Shown piece after piece: positions 56,000 to 63,996 of a DNA stretch of 64,000 nucleotides. Below the pieces are notes generated by a model. It was not told the DNA's origin and did not search any database. It worked only from the letters and a program-made list of their open reading frames with translations. The stretch comes from a virus. The stretch is taken from positions 1 to 64,000 of IMG/VR virus record IMGVR_UViG_3300036791_001578; one strand, given 5' to 3'. Within the stretch, counting starts at the first letter, position 1; the number at the start of each line of letters is the position of its first letter. The translations under genes were made by a program, and so were the position numbers.

Positions 56000-56797
56000 T
56001 TAGTAGCTCACTCTCGTGTTAGGGCTAAGATTTGGCGGCGTAAAAAACGCTGGTTTAGGTAGCGGCAGATTGGGTGCCGTGTAGCTAGCTTTCTCTGAGG
56101 AGATGTTCTTACCAATGTTCTGCAACCCAGAGCCGATCGCGCCAATAGCCGAGCTGCCCATCTCGCCACCACTCATACCTCCGCCTCCAAAAGAAGTGTT
56201 TGCAGCGTTGGAAGCGTCGATCCCCGAGGAGTCAGTTGCTACACCTCCGGTAGTCTGAGGCGCTTGCGGAGTAGCAGGAGTTGGAGGGCCAACTTGAGTA
56301 CTCTGGTCAAGGAGGGGAACGTTGAGGGGGGCTGTTGTTGGTTGTTGGGACTGGCCTGCACCGCCGCCAAAAAAGTTGCGTATCCAATCGAGGAAACCTC
56401 CGCTGCTCGAACCATCGGCGCTGTCATTATTGGCTGGCTGGCCGACCTCTGGATTCCGGTTCATCGGCGTAGGACTCTGCCGAACCGCCTCTCGTTCTAT
56501 GTGACCAGGGAAATGCCTGTTGAGATGACTCAAGTAGAGGCTGCGCAAAGCTTCGTTGTTTGGCTGCCCATCACTTGCCAGCGCCTGATGATAGAGCCGG
56601 TGGGCTTCATCATAAGGATCCAGGGCTTGCGCGGCGGGCGCAGCGGCGGGCGCAGCCGGTTGAGCGATAGGAGCAACGGGTTGTTGCAGTGCTGGTGGCA
56701 CCTGGGCTTGTGCTACGGGCGCAGCAACCGGGCGACCGTACATTTGCTGATAGCCACGGTTAAATTGATCAATCGAATTATTCAGGAAGTTTGGCAT
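56000..56797 (-). CDS. Structural-operon protein, 265 residues
   Basis: The N-terminal 20 residues (MPNFLNNSIDQFNRGYQQMY) are helical, then comes a long alanine/proline/glutamine linker, a short folded EAHRLYHQALASDGQPNNEA segment and a serine/glycine C-terminus ending S-P-N-T-R-V-S-Y. Its start lies inside the last codons of the TfuA gene (20-base overlap), so it is co-transcribed and coupled with it. It could be a minor virion protein, or a substrate for the modification pair. Confidence 0.58.
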   Translation of the reverse strand: MPNFLNNSIDQFNRGYQQMYGRPVAAPVAQAQVPPALQQPVAPIAQPAAPAAAPAAQALDPYDEAHRLYHQALASDGQPNNEALRSLYLSHLNRHFPGHIEREAVRQSPTPMNRNPEVGQPANNDSADGSSSGGFLDWIRNFFGGGAGQSQQPTTAPLNVPLLDQSTQVGPPTPATPQAPQTTGGVATDSSGIDASNAANTSFGGGGMSGGEMGSSAIGAIGSGLQNIGKNISSEKASYTAPNLPLPKPAFFTPPNLSPNTRVSY

Positions 56798-58109
56798 CGC
56801 CTAAACGGTCCCGTGCCAAGGCGACCATCAGCTCTCGGACGGTCCCAAATCCCATCTCGCGCACATAATCCTCTAAAGACAGGGAGATCGTCAAGCCTGC
56901 CCTCTGGGCGTGGCGGGCCAGGAGGTTAGCAATGTCGACTTGGCCACCAAAAGTTAGTGCCTCTTCTCCGCCTTTTTTAGCGACTTGGGCCTCGTGACGG
57001 CCTGCGGCATTAGTCCAGTAAACGTACTGGCCCGAGAGTTTGAGGTAATCGAGCAAGCGCTGCGTCCGGCGCCGCGGCCCGCTTCGGACCATCAGGGCTC
57101 GGCGCAGTTTTCGTAAACGCACCTCTTCGCTTAAGATCCGTACTAGCTCTTTCCCGTTGAGATGATGTTCGCGCATCCAACGGTCGTGCTCTTCGAGCGA
57201 GCGCAGATTGCGGCGGATGTTCGAGCGCTGCCATTCCTGATTGATTTCGTCATTGGTCACCGGGATCCGGTAGATATCGGCGAGCAAAAGCGCCAGGGTC
57301 CGGTTATCGGCGTCCTCGGTGTGCTGTTCGTACTCTTGGTCGTGCAAGGTAATGAACGCATCCAGATCTTGGAGCTTGATGTGTTGCTGGCCTACCCAGA
57401 TCGCTCGGTCGCGCTCAAACTGTGCGCTAAATAACCAAGAGAGCGCCTCCTCGGTCGGTTTAATCGCATTGTCGGCCTGCTTCAACTCGCGGAAGGTGCA
57501 GAGCAATTCCAGAGCATCGATTGCCTTCTGATTATGGCCTCTCAAGATCTCCAAAAGGATTGGGTACTCGGCGAGCATTCGCTCGGTCCGTTCAGTCCAA
57601 TGAATACTGCTGGCAAGGGCGAAGATTTCTTCAGCCTCTTCCTGCTCGAGTACTTCCGTCTCGAGGGCCTTCATGAGTGCTCCGCGCACGTTGACCAACG
57701 GGATCGTAGTAGCAACGAGTGACCCGTCTCGGGCGTGAGCGTAAGTTGAGGCGACTTCGCTCTCCTCAGTGATAACGCCTTCGTTATACCAATGGAAAAT
57801 TCGACCAGCTCCGATCATTCCAAAGGGCGACAAGTCCGCGGCTCTCAGAGCCCCCATCGAAGCGGCTCCGTAGATGCCTTTGACTCCCGGCACTTGCAAC
57901 GCCCACACGATTTCCTTGTGCCAGACCGAAAGGGCTTGATGAAAACAACCTGTTATGAGTAGAACGTGACTGGGCTCAAAATGCATCAGATCACTGATGA
58001 AATCGCCCTGGCTTACTGGGGGCTGGATGATAGCGGCAGGGATCCGTTCGCGAATACTGTCGTGATCTAATTCAGGCCCCGTATAGACCAGCACTCTCTC
58101 CTCATCCAT
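56778..58109 (-). CDS. tfuA-like: TfuA-like protein, partner of YcaO
   Basis: A 443-residue product. Residues 1-135 match the TfuA core: G-P-E-L-D near residue 11, VLLITGCFHQALSVWHKEIV (49-68), G-A-A-S-M-G-A-L-R-A-A-D-L (81-93), F-G-M-I-G-A-G-R-I-F (96-105), E-E-S-E-V-A (115-120) and a V-N-V-R motif (129-132). TfuA proteins pair with YcaO enzymes in thioamide formation, probably by delivering sulphur. Here a ~300-residue helical C-terminal extension follows, longer than in typical TfuA proteins. It lies downstream of YcaO with a 124-base gap holding a possible 23-codon ORF. Confidence 0.85.
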   Translation of the reverse strand: MDEERVLVYTGPELDHDSIRERIPAAIIQPPVSQGDFISDLMHFEPSHVLLITGCFHQALSVWHKEIVWALQVPGVKGIYGAASMGALRAADLSPFGMIGAGRIFHWYNEGVITEESEVASTYAHARDGSLVATTIPLVNVRGALMKALETEVLEQEEAEEIFALASSIHWTERTERMLAEYPILLEILRGHNQKAIDALELLCTFRELKQADNAIKPTEEALSWLFSAQFERDRAIWVGQQHIKLQDLDAFITLHDQEYEQHTEDADNRTLALLLADIYRIPVTNDEINQEWQRSNIRRNLRSLEEHDRWMREHHLNGKELVRILSEEVRLRKLRRALMVRSGPRRRTQRLLDYLKLSGQYVYWTNAAGRHEAQVAKKGGEEALTFGGQVDIANLLARHAQRAGLTISLSLEDYVREMGFGTVRELMVALARDRLGDAKLPE

Positions 58110-58343
58110 ATGAGATCAAAAATTATTGAAGCTTTGCCACCGTGGTTACGAGTGCTTTGGAAGGTTGAAGTAGATTTCGTAAATGGAAAGCGAATAATAG
58201 TGCAAAGAAAAGAGCATCACCGCCTGCCGGAAATTAGGATGGCTCGGTTTTTTGGATCTCTCGGGCTAGCGCCGCGGGCGCTCGGCCATTTGTCTTCCAT
58301 TGTTCGCACCACGCTCCTTCAAGCTGCGGAGCCACTGCTTTGA
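58110..58343 (+). CDS. Doubtful rightward ORF overlapping the YcaO end
   Basis: A 77-codon frame starting MRSKIIEALPPWLRVLWKVE begins one base beyond the TfuA start on the other strand and overlaps the last 110 bases of YcaO. Its first 45 residues look amphipathic and basic; the rest is the reverse reading of YcaO. No ribosome site. It is recorded because it lies beside the modification genes; a real gene is unlikely. Confidence 0.2.
   Translation: MRSKIIEALPPWLRVLWKVEVDFVNGKRIIVQRKEHHRLPEIRMARFFGSLGLAPRALGHLSSIVRTTLLQAAEPLL
58146..58217 (-). CDS. Candidate 23-residue precursor peptide between YcaO and TfuA
   Basis: ATG 58217 follows a GGCAGGCGG sequence and opens MLFSLHYYSLSIYEIYFNLP, then KHS, stopping at 58146. 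It is the only leftward ORF of this size in the 124-base gap. The peptide is rich in tyrosine, leucine and serine, has no cysteine and no leader/core division, so it could equally be an untranslated spacer. Confidence 0.3.
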   Translation of the reverse strand: MLFSLHYYSLSIYEIYFNLPKHS

Positions 58344-59499
58344 CGACGATCAACCTCTGATCTCCGAAATCTTCTCGCGCCAGCTGCGCGTAGTAAAGCC
58401 GGTCTATGCCCTCGGCGCTTAGCCGACCGAGAAGAAATGACAGCTCTTGTTTAATCGAATCAAATCTGAACTCTGGATACTGGGCCGCGAATTCATTCCA
58501 CGTTGGTTTAACCGCTGGCAGCATTTCTAGTTGCCCGATGAGCTGCTCGGAGCTGTGACGTTTCATCAAAATGAAATCACGCCGGTAGAGATCATCGCGA
58601 GCGCCGGAGATGTAACAGAGCCGACTCTGGATCGCCTCGAGTAAAGCCCGCTGAGCTGCAACCCTGAGACTTTGGCTGCAACCGTAGCCGCCGAAGAGTC
58701 CGACGCCGTCCCGGCCAAATAGGGCACAAGCCATTACCGGAATGCCAAGCTCTTGAGTGCAATCGTAAAGAAAGGGATAGAGTCCTGCTCTACGCATTAG
58801 GGCCACACTCCATTCCAGTTCCGCCGGCAGGCCAACTAGCGGAACCTTGATTGGCGGGATCCCGATCGATTCGCGAATGAACTGGTTGCAGGTCCACCCG
58901 TCGCGCTCGACCAACTCATAGAGCGCCTGCAAGACCGCGTCCTCTACATCGATCCCGCTCGCCAGGCCGTTGCTGGTTTGCTGAACGTCCAGAAACTGCT
59001 GCAACACCCGGTCTTTTAGCCAGACCATGTGCGAGGGCATCCAGACAAGCTTGCCGCTTCCTAAATGGTGGACGACTTCCCAGGCTACCGGCGTGTTTTC
59101 GTCCAGTATGTTGTCCCTGGCCAACGGATAGTCTTGCAGCGGCAGCACTTCCGCCGCTGTGTCCTTTTGTATATCGACATAACTGCAAAGCTTGTAGGCG
59201 CTGGTTGGATTCTCCGCAGCCCAGAATTCGATCGCTTCGACAATCGATCCCACGCAGCTCAAGACCGTGTCAGGATTCTTCCCGGCAGTGACCGATATGG
59301 TCGTAGCCAGTGGCCGGTAACAGACCCAGATCGGAACGCCGATGATGTCGAGCCCATCGATCTGGCGATAAGAACTGATCCCGTACCGGAGCAGACTCGA
59401 GTAGGGCAGGCGATAGACAGTCTGGGCTAGGTCGGCGCGGGCATTGGCCCTAGCGTCGTTACCGAGATAGGCTAGGCAAGGCTGCATAGGGCAAGCCAA
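58234..59499 (-). CDS. ycaO-like: YcaO-domain ATP-dependent peptide-backbone modifying enzyme
   Basis: A 421-residue product with all three YcaO ATP/Mg regions: SVTAGKNPDTVL, then S-I-V-E-A-I-E (69-91); T-S-N-G-L-A-S-G with E186, then E-L-V-E-R-D (175-200); and G-Y-G-C-S then RALLEAIQSRLCYISGARDD (271-303). The preceding Y-G-I-S-S-Y ... L-D-I-I-G-V-P-I-W-V-C-Y-R-P is typical of TfuA-associated YcaO proteins. YcaO enzymes activate an amide with ATP to make azolines, amidines or, with TfuA, thioamides. The C-terminus lacks a P-x-P-x-P motif, unlike azoline-forming members. It overlaps the structural gene upstream by 41 bases. Confidence 0.9.
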   Translation of the reverse strand: MACPMQPCLAYLGNDARANARADLAQTVYRLPYSSLLRYGISSYRQIDGLDIIGVPIWVCYRPLATTISVTAGKNPDTVLSCVGSIVEAIEFWAAENPTSAYKLCSYVDIQKDTAAEVLPLQDYPLARDNILDENTPVAWEVVHHLGSGKLVWMPSHMVWLKDRVLQQFLDVQQTSNGLASGIDVEDAVLQALYELVERDGWTCNQFIRESIGIPPIKVPLVGLPAELEWSVALMRRAGLYPFLYDCTQELGIPVMACALFGRDGVGLFGGYGCSQSLRVAAQRALLEAIQSRLCYISGARDDLYRRDFILMKRHSSEQLIGQLEMLPAVKPTWNEFAAQYPEFRFDSIKQELSFLLGRLSAEGIDRLYYAQLAREDFGDQRLIVVKAVAPQLEGAWCEQWKTNGRAPAALAREIQKTEPS

Positions 59500-60328
59500 A
59501 GGTCACAAATTCCATGGCTAGACGGACTGGCGCTTTCGCCCAAGAATGCCGCTCAAGCCATTCGGCCATCTTTGGCCCATGCTGCACGTACAATGACCGT
59601 AAAGGCTTCGGGGCACGGCTAAGCATAAAGTATCGGAAGCGCTTCCACCGTGGGTGGTAGCGCCCATAGGCGGCGCGGGCCAGCCAGCAGAACGCGACTA
59701 CGGCTAACGCACTGACTGCGGTGCCGGCTGCGCCGACTGCACTGCCCGTCGATGCGTTGGCGGCATTTGCGCTAGCCACTGACTGTTGAGCAGCCATGTT
59801 CGCGGCAAACTGACTTTCCTGAACTTTGTAGGCGTAGTCCGTTTGGTTCCAATTATTTTGGCCAGCGATGTTGCCAAGTGCGATTTGGGAAGCGTCGGCA
59901 CCGGAAAGTCCGAAGCTGCGCGGCTGGAAAGTCTGATTGGCGGTTTGGAACTGGTTCATCAGCTGTTGCTGATAGTTCATCTGGTTCACGCCCAAGTTTC
60001 TGGCGATGTTCGCTATCCCTGGCGTGCCAGTGCCCAAGCTCCAGCCGCCGGTCGCACCTAGCGCTCCGGTCAGTCCGCTGCGAGCCCACAGATTCTGGAA
60101 TTGCGGCGTGATGTTGCCGGTCTCCTGATTCTGAAGGTTGTTTAGAAACGTCTGCTGAGTATTCCAGAGCTGCGGATAACGCTGCCGAAAATCCGCGTCG
60201 GAGAGCCCATATGCCGTCTGATCCATTCCGACGGCTTGCTGTTCAATCGCGGTCGGATTGGCAGCGATAAAGGGCGGCATCGAGCCTGGCAGAGTCGGTT
60301 TTGGAAAACTGGGCGCGGTACTGGGCAT
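59459..60328 (-). CDS. Virion-type protein with a C-W-x-A-R membrane-anchor domain
   Basis: A 289-residue product. The first 180 residues are glutamine/asparagine-rich helices with WNTQQTFLNNLQNQETGNIT and GADASQIALGNIAGQNNWNQ. Residues about 195-289 hold a transmembrane-like helix (GAAGTAVSALAVVAFCWLAR) and W-K-R-F-R-Y-F-M-L-S-R-A-P, H-G-P-K-M-A-E-W-L and A-P-V-R-L-A-M. I recall this C-x-x-A-R-x-x-Y-G ... F-R-x-x-(M/L)-L domain at the C-terminus of phage structural and ejection proteins. Being immediately upstream of YcaO makes it a candidate substrate. Confidence 0.68.
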   Translation of the reverse strand: MPSTAPSFPKPTLPGSMPPFIAANPTAIEQQAVGMDQTAYGLSDADFRQRYPQLWNTQQTFLNNLQNQETGNITPQFQNLWARSGLTGALGATGGWSLGTGTPGIANIARNLGVNQMNYQQQLMNQFQTANQTFQPRSFGLSGADASQIALGNIAGQNNWNQTDYAYKVQESQFAANMAAQQSVASANAANASTGSAVGAAGTAVSALAVVAFCWLARAAYGRYHPRWKRFRYFMLSRAPKPLRSLYVQHGPKMAEWLERHSWAKAPVRLAMEFVTFGLPYAALPSLSR

Positions 60329-60714
60329 TAGTCTACCTCGAAGGGTTTAAGCGGTAGATCACTGAGGCCCAGCTTAGCGAGAAGCTCTGGGTTCGCCAAC
60401 ACACTTTTATCGTCGATTAGCCAGAGCGGATTTCCGAAAACACGTTTGCTTGTCGCGATCACAACCTTGGCCACTTCGTAAAATTCTCGTGGGCTCAGCG
60501 CATCTGGCGAAACCGTTGGCCGAATCACGACCTGGGGTTGTGCGTAATAGTAAGCAATAGGCCGCTCATCTACTAAAACGACAAAAATTGGAAAAACCGG
60601 CACCACCTCGACCTTCGATTCCTTGGCCAACTCATCGAGGCCCCACATGAAAATGCCCTCTTCATTGTCGATGCGGATCTGGGAGATCTTTTGGCGAGGA
60701 GTAAAGGTTCTCAC
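60328..60714 (-). CDS. Unknown 128-residue protein
   Basis: GTG 60714, overlapping the collar gene's stop, gives MRTFTPRQKISQIRIDNEEG read with Met. It has alternating strands (VEVVPVFPIFVVLVDERPIA; YYYAQPQVVIRPTV) and ends K-P-F-E-V-D. An upstream ATG at 60816 lies inside the collar gene. It is the spacer gene between the collar set and the structural gene before YcaO. Function unknown. Confidence 0.55.
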   Translation of the reverse strand: MRTFTPRQKISQIRIDNEEGIFMWGLDELAKESKVEVVPVFPIFVVLVDERPIAYYYAQPQVVIRPTVSPDALSPREFYEVAKVVIATSKRVFGNPLWLIDDKSVLANPELLAKLGLSDLPLKPFEVD

Positions 60715-61535
60715 TGATATTTGATCATATGGTTGATGCAGGCAAAGGGCGGCATGATTGGAAATTGCTGTTGGGCACTTCCCAGTGCCTTGCCGGTCAT
60801 ATCCGTAACCCCCCAAGAAAAGGTCGAGGTAAAGTTTGGCGTGCCGGGCGCTTGAAGGTTGGGAATCGGATTACCCGGCAGATTGGGCGGCAGTGCGTTA
60901 GCCACTTTAAATGGAGAGGTGCGTAGCGTTATTTTCATCCAGTCGAAGTGTGAACAGGTAACGTCAGTGGCAAGCAAGTCGCCCGACAATTGGCTGCCGC
61001 CTCTTGAGCCTACTCCGCTAGTGGGCGGAGTAATCGGGTTCCCGCTCTCGTCGGTAATATCCAAGGGCACTCTGCTTTGAGGAACCCAGCCAGCCGCGTT
61101 CATATAGATTTTCGCTCCCGGCGGCAAATTGAAGGTGCTGGCTCCGTCCCCAGCGCCCCAGGTTTCCCCGACCGCTTGGAACAGCCGGCGATAGGTCGAA
61201 CGCGAAATCTCAGAGCCATCACAGGTGATCCACCCTTGCGGCTGGTAACCCTGGCTACCGGCAATCATGGCAATGGTGCCAATCGGGCAACCTTGCTCTC
61301 CCGGCTGATACTGAGAACTGCCAGGATCAAAAAACCACCACTGGTTAGTGGCATAGTCGAACCAAGGCCCAATGTCATGCGTCGGCATCGCTCCCCCGCT
61401 TCGCCCAATGAGCACGCTCGGATCCAACTCGCCAGAGAGTGATTCTCCGAACAAATTGATAAAACCCGGCACCTTACCGTTCCAACCCAGCGGAGCTGCG
61501 GCCATCGTTAAGTTGATCAGGATGGGCACTGACAT
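60711..61535 (-). CDS. Tail-collar-domain protein, paralogue 3
   Basis: A 274-residue product. G-C-P-I-G-T-I-A-M-I near residue 82, GWITCDGSEISRSTYRRLFQ, AVGETWGAGDGASTFNLPPG and a final PPFACINHMIKYQ make the phage tail-collar domain. It is related to the next two genes upstream, in the same order of motifs. Such proteins are short fibres or collar/fibre tips. Confidence 0.8.
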   Translation of the reverse strand: MSVPILINLTMAAAPLGWNGKVPGFINLFGESLSGELDPSVLIGRSGGAMPTHDIGPWFDYATNQWWFFDPGSSQYQPGEQGCPIGTIAMIAGSQGYQPQGWITCDGSEISRSTYRRLFQAVGETWGAGDGASTFNLPPGAKIYMNAAGWVPQSRVPLDITDESGNPITPPTSGVGSRGGSQLSGDLLATDVTCSHFDWMKITLRTSPFKVANALPPNLPGNPIPNLQAPGTPNFTSTFSWGVTDMTGKALGSAQQQFPIMPPFACINHMIKYQ

Positions 61536-61541
61536 AGGTTC

Positions 61542-62288
61542 TTAGAGGTATTTGATGATAAAGTTACAGCCAACGTAGGGCGGCATCACCGAAACCGGTT
61601 GTTGGTTAGTTCCAACTAGCACTCCGTTGTTATCGATTACCGGGTAATCATAGGCCGCACCTAGAACACCAGAGAGCGTGTCCGGCACATTGGTGCCATC
61701 ATCGATAATTGCGGGATTCAAGAAAGGCACTTGAATGTTCAAGGGCGGCAGTGCGCTTGCCGGAATAACTACCTGTTGTGCCCCGCCGGTGCCTCCCGCC
61801 GGAACATCTGGGTTTCCATTAAATGAAACCCCAGGCTCAAGGAAGAAGCCCTGCGCGTTCATGAAGAAGACGCCACTGGGAGGTAGGCGGAAAGTGTTGT
61901 TTCCTCCGACTCCCCAAGTGGTGCCGATGGCGTTAAAAAGCCGAGGATAGGTGGCAATATTGAGTGGTCTGCCGTCACAAAGCAGCCAACGAGCTGGCAC
62001 CATATCGTTTCCGGCTTGTCCCCAGATGGCAACGGTGCCAATGGGGCAACCTCCTTCAGAAGGTTGGTAGCCATATCCCGGCACCCAGACCCACCATTCA
62101 TCCCCGTTTAACCAGGGGCCGACATTGGACGAGGGCGCAGGGCCTCCGACCTGACCGGTAATGAAACTGACATCGATTGAGCCGCTCAAGCATTCGCTTA
62201 CCAACGTGGCAATATCGAGAACTGATTCACCCTGCCAACCGATCGGCGGAGGAGAGGCCTCAATTAAAACTGGAACTGGAACAGCCAT
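61542..62288 (-). CDS. Tail-collar-domain protein, paralogue 2
   Basis: A 248-residue product. C-P-I-G-T-V-A-I-W-G-Q-A, RWLLCDGRPLNIATYPRLFN, AIGTTWGVGGNNTFRLPPSG and PPYVGCNFIIKYL define the tail-collar domain. The N-terminus (DVSFITGQVGGPAPSSNVGP) repeats in both neighbours. It lies 6 bases upstream of paralogue 3. Confidence 0.82.
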   Translation of the reverse strand: MAVPVPVLIEASPPPIGWQGESVLDIATLVSECLSGSIDVSFITGQVGGPAPSSNVGPWLNGDEWWVWVPGYGYQPSEGGCPIGTVAIWGQAGNDMVPARWLLCDGRPLNIATYPRLFNAIGTTWGVGGNNTFRLPPSGVFFMNAQGFFLEPGVSFNGNPDVPAGGTGGAQQVVIPASALPPLNIQVPFLNPAIIDDGTNVPDTLSGVLGAAYDYPVIDNNGVLVGTNQQPVSVMPPYVGCNFIIKYL

Positions 62289-63065
62289 CTAGCCTGCTTT
62301 AATGATGTAGTTGACCGCAACGAAGGGAGGAGTAATCGAGAATTGCGTCTGGGTTAAGGTATTAAGTTGGGTCCCTTGGGCATCGCATAAGATAAAGTCC
62401 CAACCCTCAACGTTTGGCTGATTAGCCGGGTATAAAAAAGCCAGCGTGTACACTCCTCCTTGGGTTTTTTTGGCGGCCATTACATAGGGCACCGGCACTT
62501 TCATCGGCGGCATGTTAGCCGCAACTAACAGCGCAGCTAATTGGTTACCGCCCTGGCCATTAACAAAGTAACCACGTCCATTGCCGCTGGCATCGATGGG
62601 GACGCTCGCTACAGGCCTAAAGCCCTTTTGGTTCAGATAAAACAGACCCCCAGGAGGAAGGTTAAAGGTCGTAACGCCGTCGCCCCCGCCCCAAGTGTCG
62701 CCAATCACCTGATGGAGCTGATTATACTGAGTACGTAAAACCTCGCTTCCGTCACACAACAGCCAATTGGGAGGAACACCAGGCGAGCCCCACATCATGA
62801 CCATGCCGATGGGCACCCCTTCTATGCCGCGTTGGTATTTGCCTAAACTCGGCTCCCAGAACCACCATTGGGCTCCATTAGCCCATGGCCCAATGTTTGT
62901 GGTCGGTGCCGAGCCTCCTAACTGGCCGAAAATAATATTCGGAGGATTGATGAAAGTCGTGCCCAGCGAATCGGCCACCCGGTTCATGAGTTCTTGCACG
63001 CTCTCCGGTATGTCCTCCATCGGCGGAGTCTTCACATAAAAATCGACTGGGAGGGGCGCAGACAT
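62289..63065 (-). CDS. Tail-collar-domain protein, paralogue 1
   Basis: A 258-residue product. V-P-I-G-M-V-M-M-W-G-S, NWLLCDGSEVLRTQYNQLHQ, VIGDTWGGGDGVTTFNLPPG and PPFVAVNYIIKAG mark the tail-collar domain. It is directly followed, without a spacer, by paralogue 2. Together the three make a tandem array, likely forming heteromeric or alternative receptor-binding tips. Confidence 0.82.
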   Translation of the reverse strand: MSAPLPVDFYVKTPPMEDIPESVQELMNRVADSLGTTFINPPNIIFGQLGGSAPTTNIGPWANGAQWWFWEPSLGKYQRGIEGVPIGMVMMWGSPGVPPNWLLCDGSEVLRTQYNQLHQVIGDTWGGGDGVTTFNLPPGGLFYLNQKGFRPVASVPIDASGNGRGYFVNGQGGNQLAALLVAANMPPMKVPVPYVMAAKKTQGGVYTLAFLYPANQPNVEGWDFILCDAQGTQLNTLTQTQFSITPPFVAVNYIIKAG

Positions 63066-63066
63066 G

Positions 63067-63996
63067 CTAGCTTCGATTCCAACTCATGCGGAAGGTCAGT
63101 TGCAGACTCGATCCAGCAAGGAGCGCATGCGGCTGGTCCCAGCAGTAAGTGATTATCTGGTTGGTTCTATCGGGATTGCCGTAGCCAAATGAATTGACGT
63201 TTTGCTGGCTATTGCCGATCACGATGTCGGCAGTCTGATCGAGGTAATAATCGCCAAGCTCATAGAGCGGGGCCGGTGCCACGACTGCGACATCCACTGT
63301 CGAGGGATCCAGCAAGGTTGGCGAACCGTTCGAACCCATAAGGGCGGGTCCAAGGCTGGAGCACCAAATTCGTCCAGCGATTGAAGGTTCGCCCAGGCCG
63401 AGGAAGGTATCATCGGTCGGCGTCGGCGCGGCGCTCTGACCGAATTGATTGACCAGATAGATCCCGAGGTTCCCGCGGAAGAATACTCCACTCAGCGGGA
63501 TAGTCACTGAACCGCCGGTCGGGCTGGCCGTGCTCGCCCAAGCCACTCCCAGACTCATAACCGTAGTGATACCGTGGGTCGGATCGGTTATCGTAACCGC
63601 GTCCAATATCTGCCAAGTGCCATTATAGGCGGCGTAGCTCGAACCGCTTAAGATCAAGTCTTCGCCGATAATTACCGGGACATTGCCGGTGACATTTACA
63701 GCCAAATGATTGGGCTGGGTAGCGCTCGCTGCGTATTGCCAAATCGAAAATACAATGGGGAGATTAGTGATGCCGATCGTCGCCGACGTGTTGCCGGGAA
63801 CGAAGATGCCGGGACCGGAGCCAAAGTCGAAATTAATGATCAGCTGATAGGTGACCTGCAAGGCTTGACCAGAAGGGATTTCGGACTCCGGGCCTAAGAG
63901 GCTAACCGGCTGAGCCAACAGAATCCGGCTGAACAAATTGGGGCCGGCGACGGTTTGGTCCGAGAGACCGATTTCGGTATACGTGATTGCGGCCAC
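63067..63996 (-). CDS. Beta-rich structural protein upstream of the collar genes
   Basis: At least 309 residues from GTG 63996 (MAAITYTEIGLSDQTVAGPN when read as Met); the true start may be outside the window, only four bases away. The product is beta-rich with YQLIINFDFGSGPGIFVPGN and DPTHGITTVMSLGVAW, and ends LQLTFRMSWNRS. It resembles the anchor proteins that precede phage collar/fibre genes. No enzyme motif seen. Confidence 0.6.
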   Translation of the reverse strand: MAAITYTEIGLSDQTVAGPNLFSRILLAQPVSLLGPESEIPSGQALQVTYQLIINFDFGSGPGIFVPGNTSATIGITNLPIVFSIWQYAASATQPNHLAVNVTGNVPVIIGEDLILSGSSYAAYNGTWQILDAVTITDPTHGITTVMSLGVAWASTASPTGGSVTIPLSGVFFRGNLGIYLVNQFGQSAAPTPTDDTFLGLGEPSIAGRIWCSSLGPALMGSNGSPTLLDPSTVDVAVVAPAPLYELGDYYLDQTADIVIGNSQQNVNSFGYGNPDRTNQIITYCWDQPHALLAGSSLQLTFRMSWNRS

